A stretch of DNA of 64,000 nt, from the NCBI GenBank assembly GCA_002794705.1, contig PGTK01000006.1, positions 50,959 through 114,958 of the forward strand, written 5' to 3'. Below the pieces are notes generated by a model. The model saw nothing but the letters and a program-made list of their open reading frames with translations, made no database searches and had not been told where the DNA came from. The stretch is from Candidatus Thermofonsia Clade 1 bacterium. Lineage in GTDB: Bacteria > Chloroflexota > Anaerolineae > Aggregatilineales > UBA2796. A program made the translations under genes and the position numbers. Positions 18,246 to 26,844 of this stretch are shown piece after piece (position 1 is the stretch's first letter; each line of letters begins with the position of its first letter).

Positions 18246-18385
18246 GCTGTATCCGTTCCATGTGATGGGCAGTCTGGCTAATACTATACGCAAAAAGCTG
18301 AGCTTTGGCTAACAAAAGTGGCAAGCGCGGGCAAAAGCTGCCACAATCAGCGTGCATCAACGGTTTTCAGAGAGGTATACCCATC

Positions 18386-20935
18386 ATGCGGCGTTTTCTC
18401 TTCGTGGCGCTGGCAGCAGCGGCTGTGATTGGATTGGTAGGCTTGGCAGCTCCGAGTCTTGCGCAGGGCGATCCCACAGCGACGCCCTCAGCAGTGCGCA
18501 CCTATAGCGATCTGCCTCAAACGACCACTGTGGCAGGCTTCCCTGTCTTGGGATCGCCCGAAGCTGACCTGATCATCGCCGAGTTCTCGAATTTCTCGTG
18601 TCCCGGCTGCGCGATCTATCGCCCGACGGTCAAGCAGATCATTGAGGCGCACGTGCGCACAAGCAAAGCGCGTTTCATGTTCCTGCCTATGGTCTTTGGC
18701 TTGGGCGACGATCCCTCCTTCCTTGCGGCGCAAGCGGCGCTGTGCGCCGGACGGCAAAACGCCTTCTGGGAGATGCACGACGCGCTCTTCGACCAGCACA
18801 ACGCGCAAGGCGCCCGTAGCTTCACGCCCACCACGCTGCGCGCTGCCGCCGAACGCCTCGCCCTTGACGCCGATGCGATCCTCGCTTGCGTCGAAAAAGG
18901 CGAGACGCTTGAGGTCATTTTGAGCGCGGCGCGCTTCGCCGAGCAGACGGGCATTCAATTCACGCCGACTGTCATGTGGTCAATTGATGATGGGCGCACG
19001 CTGCAGTGGTTCACGCGGGCAAACGGAGAGCGCTACGATAGTAGCGTGCCATTTGAGGAGGTAGATCGGCTGGTAGCGCGCGCTGTCAGCGGCGAACTGA
19101 CAGCCGCTATTCAAGCCACTGGCACTGCCTTCGCCCAAATCACCCCGACTGCTATCCCCACTAGGACTGATCCGTTCGCCAATCTGACCTATGAGCTATG
19201 GCGCAGCAACGACGGCATTCTCTCGCTAGAATTCCCGCGTGGCTGGCGCGCTCAGGTCAATCCGCAGTCGTTCAGCCCGATCTCGTACATCTTCACACCT
19301 GTGGATGACGAGTCGCTTGGCGTGGGCGTCCTAGTCACGCCGACTCAGCATCTGGGCATCCCCGATCTCCCGCCTAGCACGACGCCCGCCGAAATTGCAC
19401 AGCTGGTTTTCGGCGGACGCGAAGGCGTGCAAATCCGCGAGGTCGCCGCCGGGCGCAATAACGAGTATCGCGGCGTGAGCGTGCGCCAGACTCAGGAAGA
19501 TGTCAATCCGCGCACAGGGCAACGCCTGACCATTGAGCGCGACCTCTGGATTCTAGCGCTCGATCCCGTCACCTTGATCGTCATGCAGGGCGTCAGCGCA
19601 ACCGAGTTCTGGGAGAATACACAAAGGGTCTTTGAGCAAGCGACCAAGACCATTCAAGTCGAGCGCGAGAGCGCCCTGGTCGCCCTTGATCGCGTCTTCA
19701 ACCCGACTCCCACCCTCACCCCGACCTTCAACGCGACCGCTGACTTCATTGATCGCGGCACAGCCGTAGCGCTGCAATTCGTGCCCTTCCGCAGCACAGA
19801 TGGCGCCATCAGCTTTGAGGCGCCGCAGTCATGGCGTGTGGAGCCGAACTTCAATTCGAGTCCTGTTGCCTACAACCTGTTGCCGCCTAGCGATCCGATC
19901 AACAACAACATCGGTCTGACCGTGCGCACGGTCAGTTCGCTGGGCGTGGCGAACGTCAGTGAGAATGCCGACGCCCTAACGCTGATGAACATTGTCTTCG
20001 GGCGCGAGCCGAACCTAACCGTTGAGCCTGTGACGGCGGGCGCGCTCAAAGGCGGGAGCGTGGTACAATATCAATCCGTGGCGGATCGTGTCAACGGCGG
20101 CTACATTGACCTTGAGCGCCGCGTATGGCTGCTGGACGTGGCGCCCGGCTATGTGCTGCTGATTCAAGCGGTCAGCGCGCCTGCGCAGCGCGTGCAGGTC
20201 AACGCCGTATTTGATCGCCTGATCCAGACGCTGACCCTTGACACAGCGCTCAGCGTAGCCGCTGTTGAGGCACGTCTGAATGCGCCGCCTGTCACGCCTA
20301 CGCCCGTCCCGACTGTGGCAGGATTTGCGCCCGTCTCAGTTGGCGAGGGTGCTTGTGTCGGTGTGAAAGACCCTGAGAATGTCGCTGTACCTGCTGATGG
20401 CAAAGGCAAGCAGTACAGCGCGCCTGAGCAGGTCATCAATCCTGCGCACACCTATTGCGCTATCCTCACGACCGCCAAAGGGCGAATCGTGATCCAGCTC
20501 TATCCGCAGGTGGCGCCGCAGCACGTCAATTCGTTTGTCTTCCTCGCGCAGCGCGGCTTCTACGACGGCACGACCTTCCATCGCGTGATTCCGGGCTTCG
20601 TGGCGCAAGGCGGCGATCCCACAGGGACTGGCACCGGCGGACCGGGCTATCGCTTGCCCCTTGAGGTCAATCCTGCCCTGAAATACGACCGAGTCGGCGT
20701 GCTGGGCATGGCGCGCACCAGCGACCCGAACTCAGCGGGCAGTCAGTTTTTCATCACTTATGTCCCCTTGCCCAGCCTCGATCCGAGCGCCCAAAGCGCG
20801 GGCTACACCATCTTCGGACAGGTGGTGGAGGGCATGGACGTGGTTGAACAAATCACGCCCCGCGATCCCAGCACGGCTACAAGCGAAGGCGATGTGCTGA
20901 TCTCCGTCCGAATCGTTGATTTGGGCGTCCGCTAG
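18386..20935 (+). CDS. Secreted DsbA-like / double beta-module / cyclophilin fusion
   Basis: The 849-residue protein begins at ATG 18386 with AGAGAGG upstream; an upstream in-frame extension lacks a ribosome site. Residues 1-27 are a signal peptide (ends SLAQG). Residues 48-260 form a DsbA/thioredoxin_4 domain with redox motif C72-P-G-C75. Two homologous modules of about 170 residues follow, each beginning with a SxDGxxSxExPxxWR pattern (near 280 and 500) and having Trp-containing strands. Residues 690-849 are a cyclophilin-type peptidyl-prolyl isomerase: FHRVIPGFVAQGGDPTG, GMARTSDPNSAGSQFFI. The chain therefore joins disulfide formation and proline isomerisation outside the cytoplasm. Each domain is clear; the combination is uncommon to my knowledge. 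Confidence 0.85.
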   Translation: MRRFLFVALAAAAVIGLVGLAAPSLAQGDPTATPSAVRTYSDLPQTTTVAGFPVLGSPEADLIIAEFSNFSCPGCAIYRPTVKQIIEAHVRTSKARFMFLPMVFGLGDDPSFLAAQAALCAGRQNAFWEMHDALFDQHNAQGARSFTPTTLRAAAERLALDADAILACVEKGETLEVILSAARFAEQTGIQFTPTVMWSIDDGRTLQWFTRANGERYDSSVPFEEVDRLVARAVSGELTAAIQATGTAFAQITPTAIPTRTDPFANLTYELWRSNDGILSLEFPRGWRAQVNPQSFSPISYIFTPVDDESLGVGVLVTPTQHLGIPDLPPSTTPAEIAQLVFGGREGVQIREVAAGRNNEYRGVSVRQTQEDVNPRTGQRLTIERDLWILALDPVTLIVMQGVSATEFWENTQRVFEQATKTIQVERESALVALDRVFNPTPTLTPTFNATADFIDRGTAVALQFVPFRSTDGAISFEAPQSWRVEPNFNSSPVAYNLLPPSDPINNNIGLTVRTVSSLGVANVSENADALTLMNIVFGREPNLTVEPVTAGALKGGSVVQYQSVADRVNGGYIDLERRVWLLDVAPGYVLLIQAVSAPAQRVQVNAVFDRLIQTLTLDTALSVAAVEARLNAPPVTPTPVPTVAGFAPVSVGEGACVGVKDPENVAVPADGKGKQYSAPEQVINPAHTYCAILTTAKGRIVIQLYPQVAPQHVNSFVFLAQRGFYDGTTFHRVIPGFVAQGGDPTGTGTGGPGYRLPLEVNPALKYDRVGVLGMARTSDPNSAGSQFFITYVPLPSLDPSAQSAGYTIFGQVVEGMDVVEQITPRDPSTATSEGDVLISVRIVDLGVR

Positions 20936-20944
20936 GCATAGGTT

Positions 20945-20980
20945 GCAGCGCTGTGATGCTCTGAGTCGTCACAGCGCTGC
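20945..20980. terminator. Bidirectional hairpin terminator
   Basis: A perfect 12-bp stem (GCAGCGCTGTGA / TCACAGCGCTGC) with a 12-nt loop lies between the converging Dsb/cyclophilin and methylmalonyl-CoA mutase genes. A short TTCTAAC follows, without a long T-run. Confidence 0.6.
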
Positions 20981-20998
20981 TTCTAACAGCCGTTGCCG

Positions 20999-22681
20999 CT
21001 AGATCGTGTTATCCTCGTGATAAATGCCGAATTCAGCGCGGAAAACGTCCATGATCTCTTGCAAGGTGGCGTAGCTGCGCGCCGCCTCTAGGATGAAAGG
21101 CATCAAATTTTGAGTGCTGCGGGCTGCCTCGCGCAGTGCCGCTAACGTGCTACCGACGCGCTCGTTATCGCGCTCCATGCGCAGCTGCTGCAGACGCGCC
21201 ACTTGCCGATCGTAGCCGTTTGGATCCATCTCTAGGATCGGAATCTCGATTTTAGCGTCGGGATCGGCGTACTGATTCACGCCTACAATCACCTGCTCAC
21301 CGCGCTCCACTTGGCGCTGAAAGGCGAAGGCGGCATCGGCGATCTCTTGCTGGAAGAAGCCGCGCCGAATGGCGGGCAGTACGCCGCCCAGCTCCTCAAT
21401 GCGGCGGAAATAGGCATAGACGGCTTTCTCAGTCTCTTCAGTGAGTTTTTCGAGGAAGTAGCTGCCGCCAAGCGGATCAATGGTGTTCGCCACGCCGCTC
21501 TCATGGGCGATGATCTGCTGTGTGCGCAGGGCGATCGTGACTGCTTTTTCGCTGGGCAGGGCGAGCGCCTCATCCATGCTGTTGGTATGCAGCGATTGCG
21601 CGCCGCCCAACACAGCCGCAAGCGCCTGAATTGCCACGCGGATGATGTTGATCTCCGGCTGCTGCGCTGTCAAGCTGACCCCGGCGGTCTGGCAGTGGAA
21701 GCGCATCAGCCATGAGCGCGGGTCTTTAGCGCCGAAGGTCTCGCGCATTTCACGCGCCCAGATGCGCCGCGCCGCCCGTAACTTGGCAATTTCCTCAAAG
21801 AAGTCGTTATGCACATTGAAGAAAAACGAGAGGCGCGGCGCGAATTCATCAATGTGCAGACCGCGAGCCAGCGCCCAACGGACGTACTCTAGACCGTCGG
21901 CAAGGGTGAAGGCAAGTTCCTGCACAGCGGTACTGCCCGCCTCACGGATATGATAGCCGCTGATGCTGATGGTGTTCCACAGCGGCATGTGGCGCGTGCC
22001 GAACTCAATCGTATCGGTCACAAGGCGCATAGAGGGCTCAGGCGGGAAGATGTACTCTTTTTGCGCCGTGTATTCCTTCAAAATGTCGTTTTGGAGCGTG
22101 CCGCGCAGCTGATCCATTGGCACGCCTTGTTTTTCCGCCGCTGCGATGTAAAACGCCCAAATCACAGCGGCGGGACTATTGATGGTCATGCTGGTGGTCA
22201 CTTCGCCTAGCGGGATTCCCTCGAAGAGAATCTCCATATCGCGCAACGAACTGACCGCCACGCCGCACTTGCCGAACTCGCCGAGCGCCTCAGGCGCGTC
22301 GGTATCGTAGCCCATGAGCGTGGGCAGGTCAAAGGCGACCGATAGACCCATGTTGCCCTGCTCAAGCAGGTACTTGAAGCGGGCATTGGTCTCTTCAGCC
22401 GTGCCGAAACCGGCAAACATGCGCATCGTCCAGAGCTTGCCGCGATGTCCCGTAGCGTGAATGCCGCGTGTGAAGGGATATTCGCCCGGAAAGCCGAGAT
22501 CGGTCATGTAGTCAAAATTGGGCAGATCGAGCGGCGTGTACAGGCGGGCAATTGGCTTGCCAGAGGTGGTGATGAACTCATTGCGGCGCTCAGGCATTCG
22601 AGCGAGGGTCTTGTGGAGCGTGGTCTCTTCCCAGCGATCGCGCTCTTGTGCCAGTTCCTCTAATTTTTTGGCGTCAAACAT
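20999..22681 (-). CDS. Methylmalonyl-CoA mutase, catalytic (large) subunit without B12 domain
   Basis: A 560-residue protein covering only the TIM-barrel catalytic domain. Diagnostic segments are [63 protein letters not shown], and the substrate-site region [20 protein letters not shown]. The C-terminal cobalamin-binding domain found in single-chain mutases is absent, as in the split type where a separate small subunit of about 135 residues supplies it. No such subunit is in the window. The enzyme interconverts (R)-methylmalonyl-CoA and succinyl-CoA in propionate, odd-chain fatty acid or branched amino-acid metabolism. Confidence 0.93.
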   Translation of the reverse strand: MFDAKKLEELAQERDRWEETTLHKTLARMPERRNEFITTSGKPIARLYTPLDLPNFDYMTDLGFPGEYPFTRGIHATGHRGKLWTMRMFAGFGTAEETNARFKYLLEQGNMGLSVAFDLPTLMGYDTDAPEALGEFGKCGVAVSSLRDMEILFEGIPLGEVTTSMTINSPAAVIWAFYIAAAEKQGVPMDQLRGTLQNDILKEYTAQKEYIFPPEPSMRLVTDTIEFGTRHMPLWNTISISGYHIREAGSTAVQELAFTLADGLEYVRWALARGLHIDEFAPRLSFFFNVHNDFFEEIAKLRAARRIWAREMRETFGAKDPRSWLMRFHCQTAGVSLTAQQPEINIIRVAIQALAAVLGGAQSLHTNSMDEALALPSEKAVTIALRTQQIIAHESGVANTIDPLGGSYFLEKLTEETEKAVYAYFRRIEELGGVLPAIRRGFFQQEIADAAFAFQRQVERGEQVIVGVNQYADPDAKIEIPILEMDPNGYDRQVARLQQLRMERDNERVGSTLAALREAARSTQNLMPFILEAARSYATLQEIMDVFRAEFGIYHEDNTI

Positions 22682-22807
22682 CGGATGTAGCTCCCTGCTA
22701 AACTAACAAGTGTTCGTTTGATAGTCTCTCTAATTGTAGCAACAATCAGTGGAACGACTCATGTTAGAGCTATGGCAGTCTGCATAGCGCAGGCGCGCAG
22801 GACGGGC

Positions 22808-22813
22808 TATAAT
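22808..22813 (+). promoter_or_regulatory. -10 element implying a leaderless transcript
   Basis: A perfect TATAAT ends 7 bases before the ATG of the TGT-like gene at 22821. Transcription would be expected to start at about the A of that ATG. No ribosome-binding sequence is visible in between and no good -35 hexamer upstream, so a leaderless mRNA is the simplest reading. Confidence 0.45.
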
Positions 22814-22820
22814 CGCGCTC

Positions 22821-23900
22821 ATGCCCTATCCAACTGCCCTCAATTTGCCGCACGGCAGCCTATCGCTGCCTATCTTCCTGCCCGACGCAACTCGCGCCGT
22901 TGTGCGCAGCCTCGATAGCGCCGATCTCATCGCCTGCGGCGTGGAGGGCTTGGTGATGAGCGCCTTCCACCTGATGCAACAGCCCGGCTCCAGCACAGTT
23001 AAGGCGCTGGGCGGTCTGCACGCCATGACTAACTGGCAACGCCCGATCATCACGGACTCAGGCGGCTTCCAAATCTACTCGCTCATCCGCCAAAATCCGC
23101 GCATGGGCAGCCTGAGCAACAAAGGCGCGACCTTCCAACTGAGCAGCAACGGACGCAAGGTCAACCTCACGCCTGAAAAGAGCATTCAGCTGCAAATGCG
23201 CTTCGGCGCCGACGTGCTGATCTGCCTTGATGACTGCACGCATGTGGACGATCCACCTGCTGAGCAGGCTGAATCCGTGCGGCGGACAGTGGCATGGGCA
23301 AAGCGCTGCAAAGCCGAGTTCACACGCTTGTTGGAGAGCCGTAAGGGCTCAGCCTCGCGTCCCCTGCTGTTTGCAGTGGTGCAAGGCGGCGGCGATCCTG
23401 CCTTGCGCAAGGCGTGCGCTGAGGAATTGCTCGCCGTTGGCTTTGATGGCTACGGCTATGGCGGCTTTCCGCTTGATGGCAAGGGCAACTTGCTGCGCGA
23501 GATGTTAGCGCTGACCCGCGAGCTGATCCCGCCTGAGTTCCCAATGCACGCGCTCGGCGTCGGACAGCCCGTCAATGTGCGCGATTGTGCGCGGCTAGGC
23601 TATCAACTTTTCGATAGCGCCATGCCCACCCGCGATGCACGGCACGGCAGGCTCTACCATCTGACCAGCACGCAGATCAGTGGCACGGGCTGGCTTGAGT
23701 ACCTCTACATCGGCGATGCTAAACACATCAAGACTGCACTGCCCCTCGATGAGGCATGTGACTGTCCGGCTTGCCGCTTGCCGCTTGGCTATTTGCACCA
23801 CCTCTATAAAATCAAGGATACGCTCTTCACGCGCCTTGCCACGCTGCACAACTTGCGCACCATGACCCGCTTGATTGCCCTGTTGAGGCAAACGCCATGA
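22821..23900 (+). CDS. tRNA-guanine transglycosylase family protein (divergent Tgt)
   Basis: The 359-residue protein has the TGT barrel: ITDSGGFQIYS, with the substrate-binding Asp (near residue 78), VLICLDDCT, the nucleophile in FDSAMPTRDARHG, and a zinc site CDCPAC plus a later His near the C-terminus. TGT swaps guanine for a 7-deazaguanine base in tRNA. Bacterial Tgt recognises its base through a GGLAVGE-like loop; here the corresponding part reads YGGFPLDGKG, so the incoming base or the RNA/DNA target may differ from canonical queuosine biosynthesis. The protein is also shorter than most bacterial Tgt (about 370-390). It is followed by a 4-bp-overlapping rRNA methyltransferase gene. Confidence 0.8.
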   Translation: MPYPTALNLPHGSLSLPIFLPDATRAVVRSLDSADLIACGVEGLVMSAFHLMQQPGSSTVKALGGLHAMTNWQRPIITDSGGFQIYSLIRQNPRMGSLSNKGATFQLSSNGRKVNLTPEKSIQLQMRFGADVLICLDDCTHVDDPPAEQAESVRRTVAWAKRCKAEFTRLLESRKGSASRPLLFAVVQGGGDPALRKACAEELLAVGFDGYGYGGFPLDGKGNLLREMLALTRELIPPEFPMHALGVGQPVNVRDCARLGYQLFDSAMPTRDARHGRLYHLTSTQISGTGWLEYLYIGDAKHIKTALPLDEACDCPACRLPLGYLHHLYKIKDTLFTRLATLHNLRTMTRLIALLRQTP

Positions 23901-24694
23901 GCGAGGCGCTTGAGTCGTTAGTGGCAGATGTGCTTGCCACCAGCAAATACGCGCATATCGCGCCTGATTTTGTGCGCAAAGTCGCTGCTGAGCAGCTGCG
24001 CCGATATCCCAAGCCTAAAGAGGCGCTCAAGGCAACCAAAAATAAGTTGCATCAGGTTGCTGCTGCGTATTTTGACAAAATGGCGTATCAGGCATGGCTG
24101 ACACAGCTTGCAAACGCGCCTGCAGACGGTCGCCGTGCGCTTTGCCGTGCGATCATGGCGCACCATGCCAGCACACGCGAGCGTCTCGCTATCCTAGACG
24201 AGCTATACGCCGCGATCATCGCAAAGTTGCCGCCTATTCGCAGCGTCCTAGACCTCGCCTGCGGACTCAATCCGCTGAGTGCGCTCTGGCTGCCCGATCT
24301 AACCCATTACTACGCCTACGATATCTACTGCGACCTAGCTGATTTCCTGAACGGCTTCTTTCGGCTGATCGGTGTGCAAGGCGGCGCCTACGCCCAAGAC
24401 GTGCTGAGCAATCCGCCTGCGCAGCGCGCCGATCTCGCCCTGCTGATGAAAGCATTGCCGTGTCTGGCGCAGTTTGACGCTATGGCAAGCGAGAGGCTGC
24501 TCGATCAGCTGCAGGCGGCGTACTTGGTGGTCACTTTTCCCTCGCGCAGTCTGGGCGGACGCGCTAAGGGCATGGTTGAAAACTACTCAGCGCGCTTTGA
24601 GGCGCTGATCGCGGCGCGCCACTGGAGGGCGGAGCGCCTGCTGATGGCAAGTGAGGTCGTTTTCATTGTGCATCGGGCGGCTGGTGCTGCATAA
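23897..24694 (+). CDS. 16S rRNA (guanine1405-N7)-methyltransferase family protein (ArmA/RmtB/FmrO-like)
   Basis: A 265-residue protein whose segments follow ArmA closely. The N-terminal helical domain has SKYAHIAPDFVRKVA, KATKNKLHQVAAAYF and HHASTRERLAILDELY. The SAM-binding domain has VLDLACGLNPLSALW, then YAYDIYCD, LLMKALPCLAQFD, and FPSRSLGGRAKGMVENY. This family methylates N7 of G1405 in 16S rRNA and gives high-level resistance to gentamicin- and kanamycin-type aminoglycosides. The gene begins inside the stop of the TGT-like gene. It converges on the ABC exporter gene, whose 3' end overlaps by 32 bp. Catalytic identity is strongly suggested; resistance in the host is inference. Confidence 0.85.
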   Translation: MSEALESLVADVLATSKYAHIAPDFVRKVAAEQLRRYPKPKEALKATKNKLHQVAAAYFDKMAYQAWLTQLANAPADGRRALCRAIMAHHASTRERLAILDELYAAIIAKLPPIRSVLDLACGLNPLSALWLPDLTHYYAYDIYCDLADFLNGFFRLIGVQGGAYAQDVLSNPPAQRADLALLMKALPCLAQFDAMASERLLDQLQAAYLVVTFPSRSLGGRAKGMVENYSARFEALIAARHWRAERLLMASEVVFIVHRAAGAA

Positions 24695-25472
24695 AATACT
24701 CATACTCCTCCAGAACGATGTCGCTTTCTCCGTCCATGCGCAGGCGTCCTTTATGCAGCCAGAGCGCTCGCTCACAGAGCATCCGTACAGCGCTTGCATC
24801 ATGCGAGACGAAGATGATCGTGCGTCCTTCGGCGCGCAGCTTCAGCATGTGGTCTACACATTTCTTCTGGAAAGCTGAGTCGCCAACTGCCAAGACCTCA
24901 TCAAGGAAAATGATCTCCGGCAAGACGTGAATGGCAATGCTAAAGCCGAGGCGAGCGCTCATGCCGCTAGAGTAATGTTTGACGGGCGTATCAATGAAGG
25001 GGCGAATCTCGGCAAAATTAATGATATCTTCAACATACGGCTCGATTTGGTGTGGCATCACGCCGTGAAAAGCGGCATTCAGGTAGATGTTCTTGCGCCC
25101 TGAGAGTTCCATGATAAAGCCCGCCTGTAAGCCGATCAGCGAGGCAAACCGACCGTTCACACGCACGCTACCCTTCGTCGGACTCATGATGCCAGAGAGC
25201 AACTTGAGCAGCGTCGTCTTGCCTGAGCCATTGCGCCCGATAATTGCCACGCTTTCGCCGCGCTGCACGCTAAACGTGACGTTTTGCAGCGCATAAAACG
25301 GCTGTGAGACAGTCTGTTGGCGCAAAGCGCGCCGCAACAGACTGAGCGCCTCATGGCGCAAACTGGGGCGGTACTCCATGCGCGCATACTGCTTGTACAC
25401 GCCCTCCACCTGAATGATCGGCTTTGTAGCGCCCTCAAGCGCCGTCTCGGACTGATTTTCAAGTGTGATCAT
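24663..25472 (-). CDS. ABC-type polysaccharide exporter, ATP-binding subunit
   Basis: A 269-residue ATPase of the Wzt/TagH/RfbB branch: Walker A GRNGSGKT, signature HYSSGMSARLGFS, Walker B IIFLDEVLAVGDSAFQ, H-loop FVSHD. The ELSGRKNIYLNA segment is typical of polysaccharide exporters. No C-terminal carbohydrate-binding domain is present, so it resembles the short TagH/KpsT type. It energises export of a lipid-linked O-antigen- or teichoic-acid-like glycan through the permease encoded just upstream; the two genes overlap by 4 bp. Confidence 0.88.
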   Translation of the reverse strand: MITLENQSETALEGATKPIIQVEGVYKQYARMEYRPSLRHEALSLLRRALRQQTVSQPFYALQNVTFSVQRGESVAIIGRNGSGKTTLLKLLSGIMSPTKGSVRVNGRFASLIGLQAGFIMELSGRKNIYLNAAFHGVMPHQIEPYVEDIINFAEIRPFIDTPVKHYSSGMSARLGFSIAIHVLPEIIFLDEVLAVGDSAFQKKCVDHMLKLRAEGRTIIFVSHDASAVRMLCERALWLHKGRLRMDGESDIVLEEYEYFMQHQPPDAQ

Positions 25473-26701
25473 GCGAAATCTGCCAAACGCGACTCATTTG
25501 CTTTGAAGTATGCGTAACCCATGTAGAGCAAGGTCAGGGCGACCACCAATGGATAGTAGAGCGAGAGCGGATCAGGCGCCCGCCCGTAGACCGTCACATC
25601 GCGGAACGCCTGCACGATCAAGCCCAGTGGGCTGATGAGGAAAATGAAGCGAAACTGCTCCGGGACGTTCTGCACAGGATACAGAATCGGCGTGAGATAG
25701 AAGAGCAGCTGCATCACCACCGACACCAACTGCGGAATATCGCGGATCATCAGGCTCAAGCAGCTTAGAAAGAACATCACGCCGAGCGTGAAACACACAA
25801 GGATGAACAGCAAGAGCGGCAGATACAGCCACATGACGTTCGGATAAATGCCGTTGAGCGCATTGACGATCACGAAGGCTAAGAACGTGAAGCAGAAATC
25901 CACCAGACTTTCGCCGATCACCAGCAGCACAACGATCTCACGCGGAAAGTTGACCTGATTGATCAGCCCCATCCTGCTCAGGATCGCGCTCATGCCGCCG
26001 AAGATGCCACTGCTGAACAGCTGCCACAGCACTAAGCCTGCCAAGAAAAAGACAATGAAGGGCACATCGTAGTTAATGCGCAAAAATTGCGAGAAAGCCA
26101 GTGCCAGCACGCTACTCATGGCGAGAGGCAGCAAAATAATCCAGAAAATGCCGACCACGGTCTGGCTGTAGCGCGATTGGATGTTATATCGCAGCCACAA
26201 GCCCAGCAAAGCGCGATTGTGCCATAGGCGCCATAGGTGCGTGAGGAGGGTGCCGCTATCTTGCTGCGGATTGATTCGTGAGGGATAGACAATTGCGCAC
26301 ACACCAACCGCCGCCGCCGCCACACCAAAATAGACCAGTTGTAACTGGGAGAGGTCAGGTAGCAACCACAGCGTGCCTAGCACAATCAAGCCGATGCCCA
26401 GAATCAAGAGGCGGAATTGTGAGCGCGGCGTCAGCCAGCGGCGCAAGGGCGTGCGCGCTGTCCAGCTGGCTATCAGGTAGGCAAGTGCTTGCCCGCCTGC
26501 AATAACGAGCAGAAATAACGGGGGCTGTGCCTCATATTCAGGTCCGAGTGTGTTGCCCCACGGCAAGCGCAGGCGAATTTGAACAGCGATCAGGTGCGCG
26601 CCGATCAGGATCGCCACGTTTGCCGTGTACTGCAGCAGACGCAAGACGTTTAGTGGCAACCTGAGCGACTCTGAAGCACGTTGTGCAATCGAAATAGCCA
26701 T
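25469..26701 (-). CDS. ABC-2-type polysaccharide exporter permease with N-terminal membrane extension
   Basis: The 410-residue protein ends in an ABC-2 permease of the Wzm/TagG kind (residues about 150-410: RYNIQSRYSQTVVGIFW, then six hydrophobic helices, LLFYLTPILYPVQNVPE). Such permeases are usually 250-280 residues. About 140 extra N-terminal residues form four hydrophobic helices, similar to the membrane domain preceding sugar-phosphate transferases. The extension may handle the lipid carrier; this is inference. It pairs with the overlapping ATPase gene. Confidence 0.8.
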   Translation of the reverse strand: MAISIAQRASESLRLPLNVLRLLQYTANVAILIGAHLIAVQIRLRLPWGNTLGPEYEAQPPLFLLVIAGGQALAYLIASWTARTPLRRWLTPRSQFRLLILGIGLIVLGTLWLLPDLSQLQLVYFGVAAAAVGVCAIVYPSRINPQQDSGTLLTHLWRLWHNRALLGLWLRYNIQSRYSQTVVGIFWIILLPLAMSSVLALAFSQFLRINYDVPFIVFFLAGLVLWQLFSSGIFGGMSAILSRMGLINQVNFPREIVVLLVIGESLVDFCFTFLAFVIVNALNGIYPNVMWLYLPLLLFILVCFTLGVMFFLSCLSLMIRDIPQLVSVVMQLLFYLTPILYPVQNVPEQFRFIFLISPLGLIVQAFRDVTVYGRAPDPLSLYYPLVVALTLLYMGYAYFKANESRLADFA

Positions 26702-26844
26702 TGTTCCAGCTGAACCACTGATATCCTACAACGGCTACAAATGTACACTTGTGAATCAACTTTCACAACTATCTGATGGGCTGCTCATCGGTGGCATTAG
26801 CAGGACTAGCAGCCTGCCTGAGGGGCGTACACAAGGGCGCGCTC

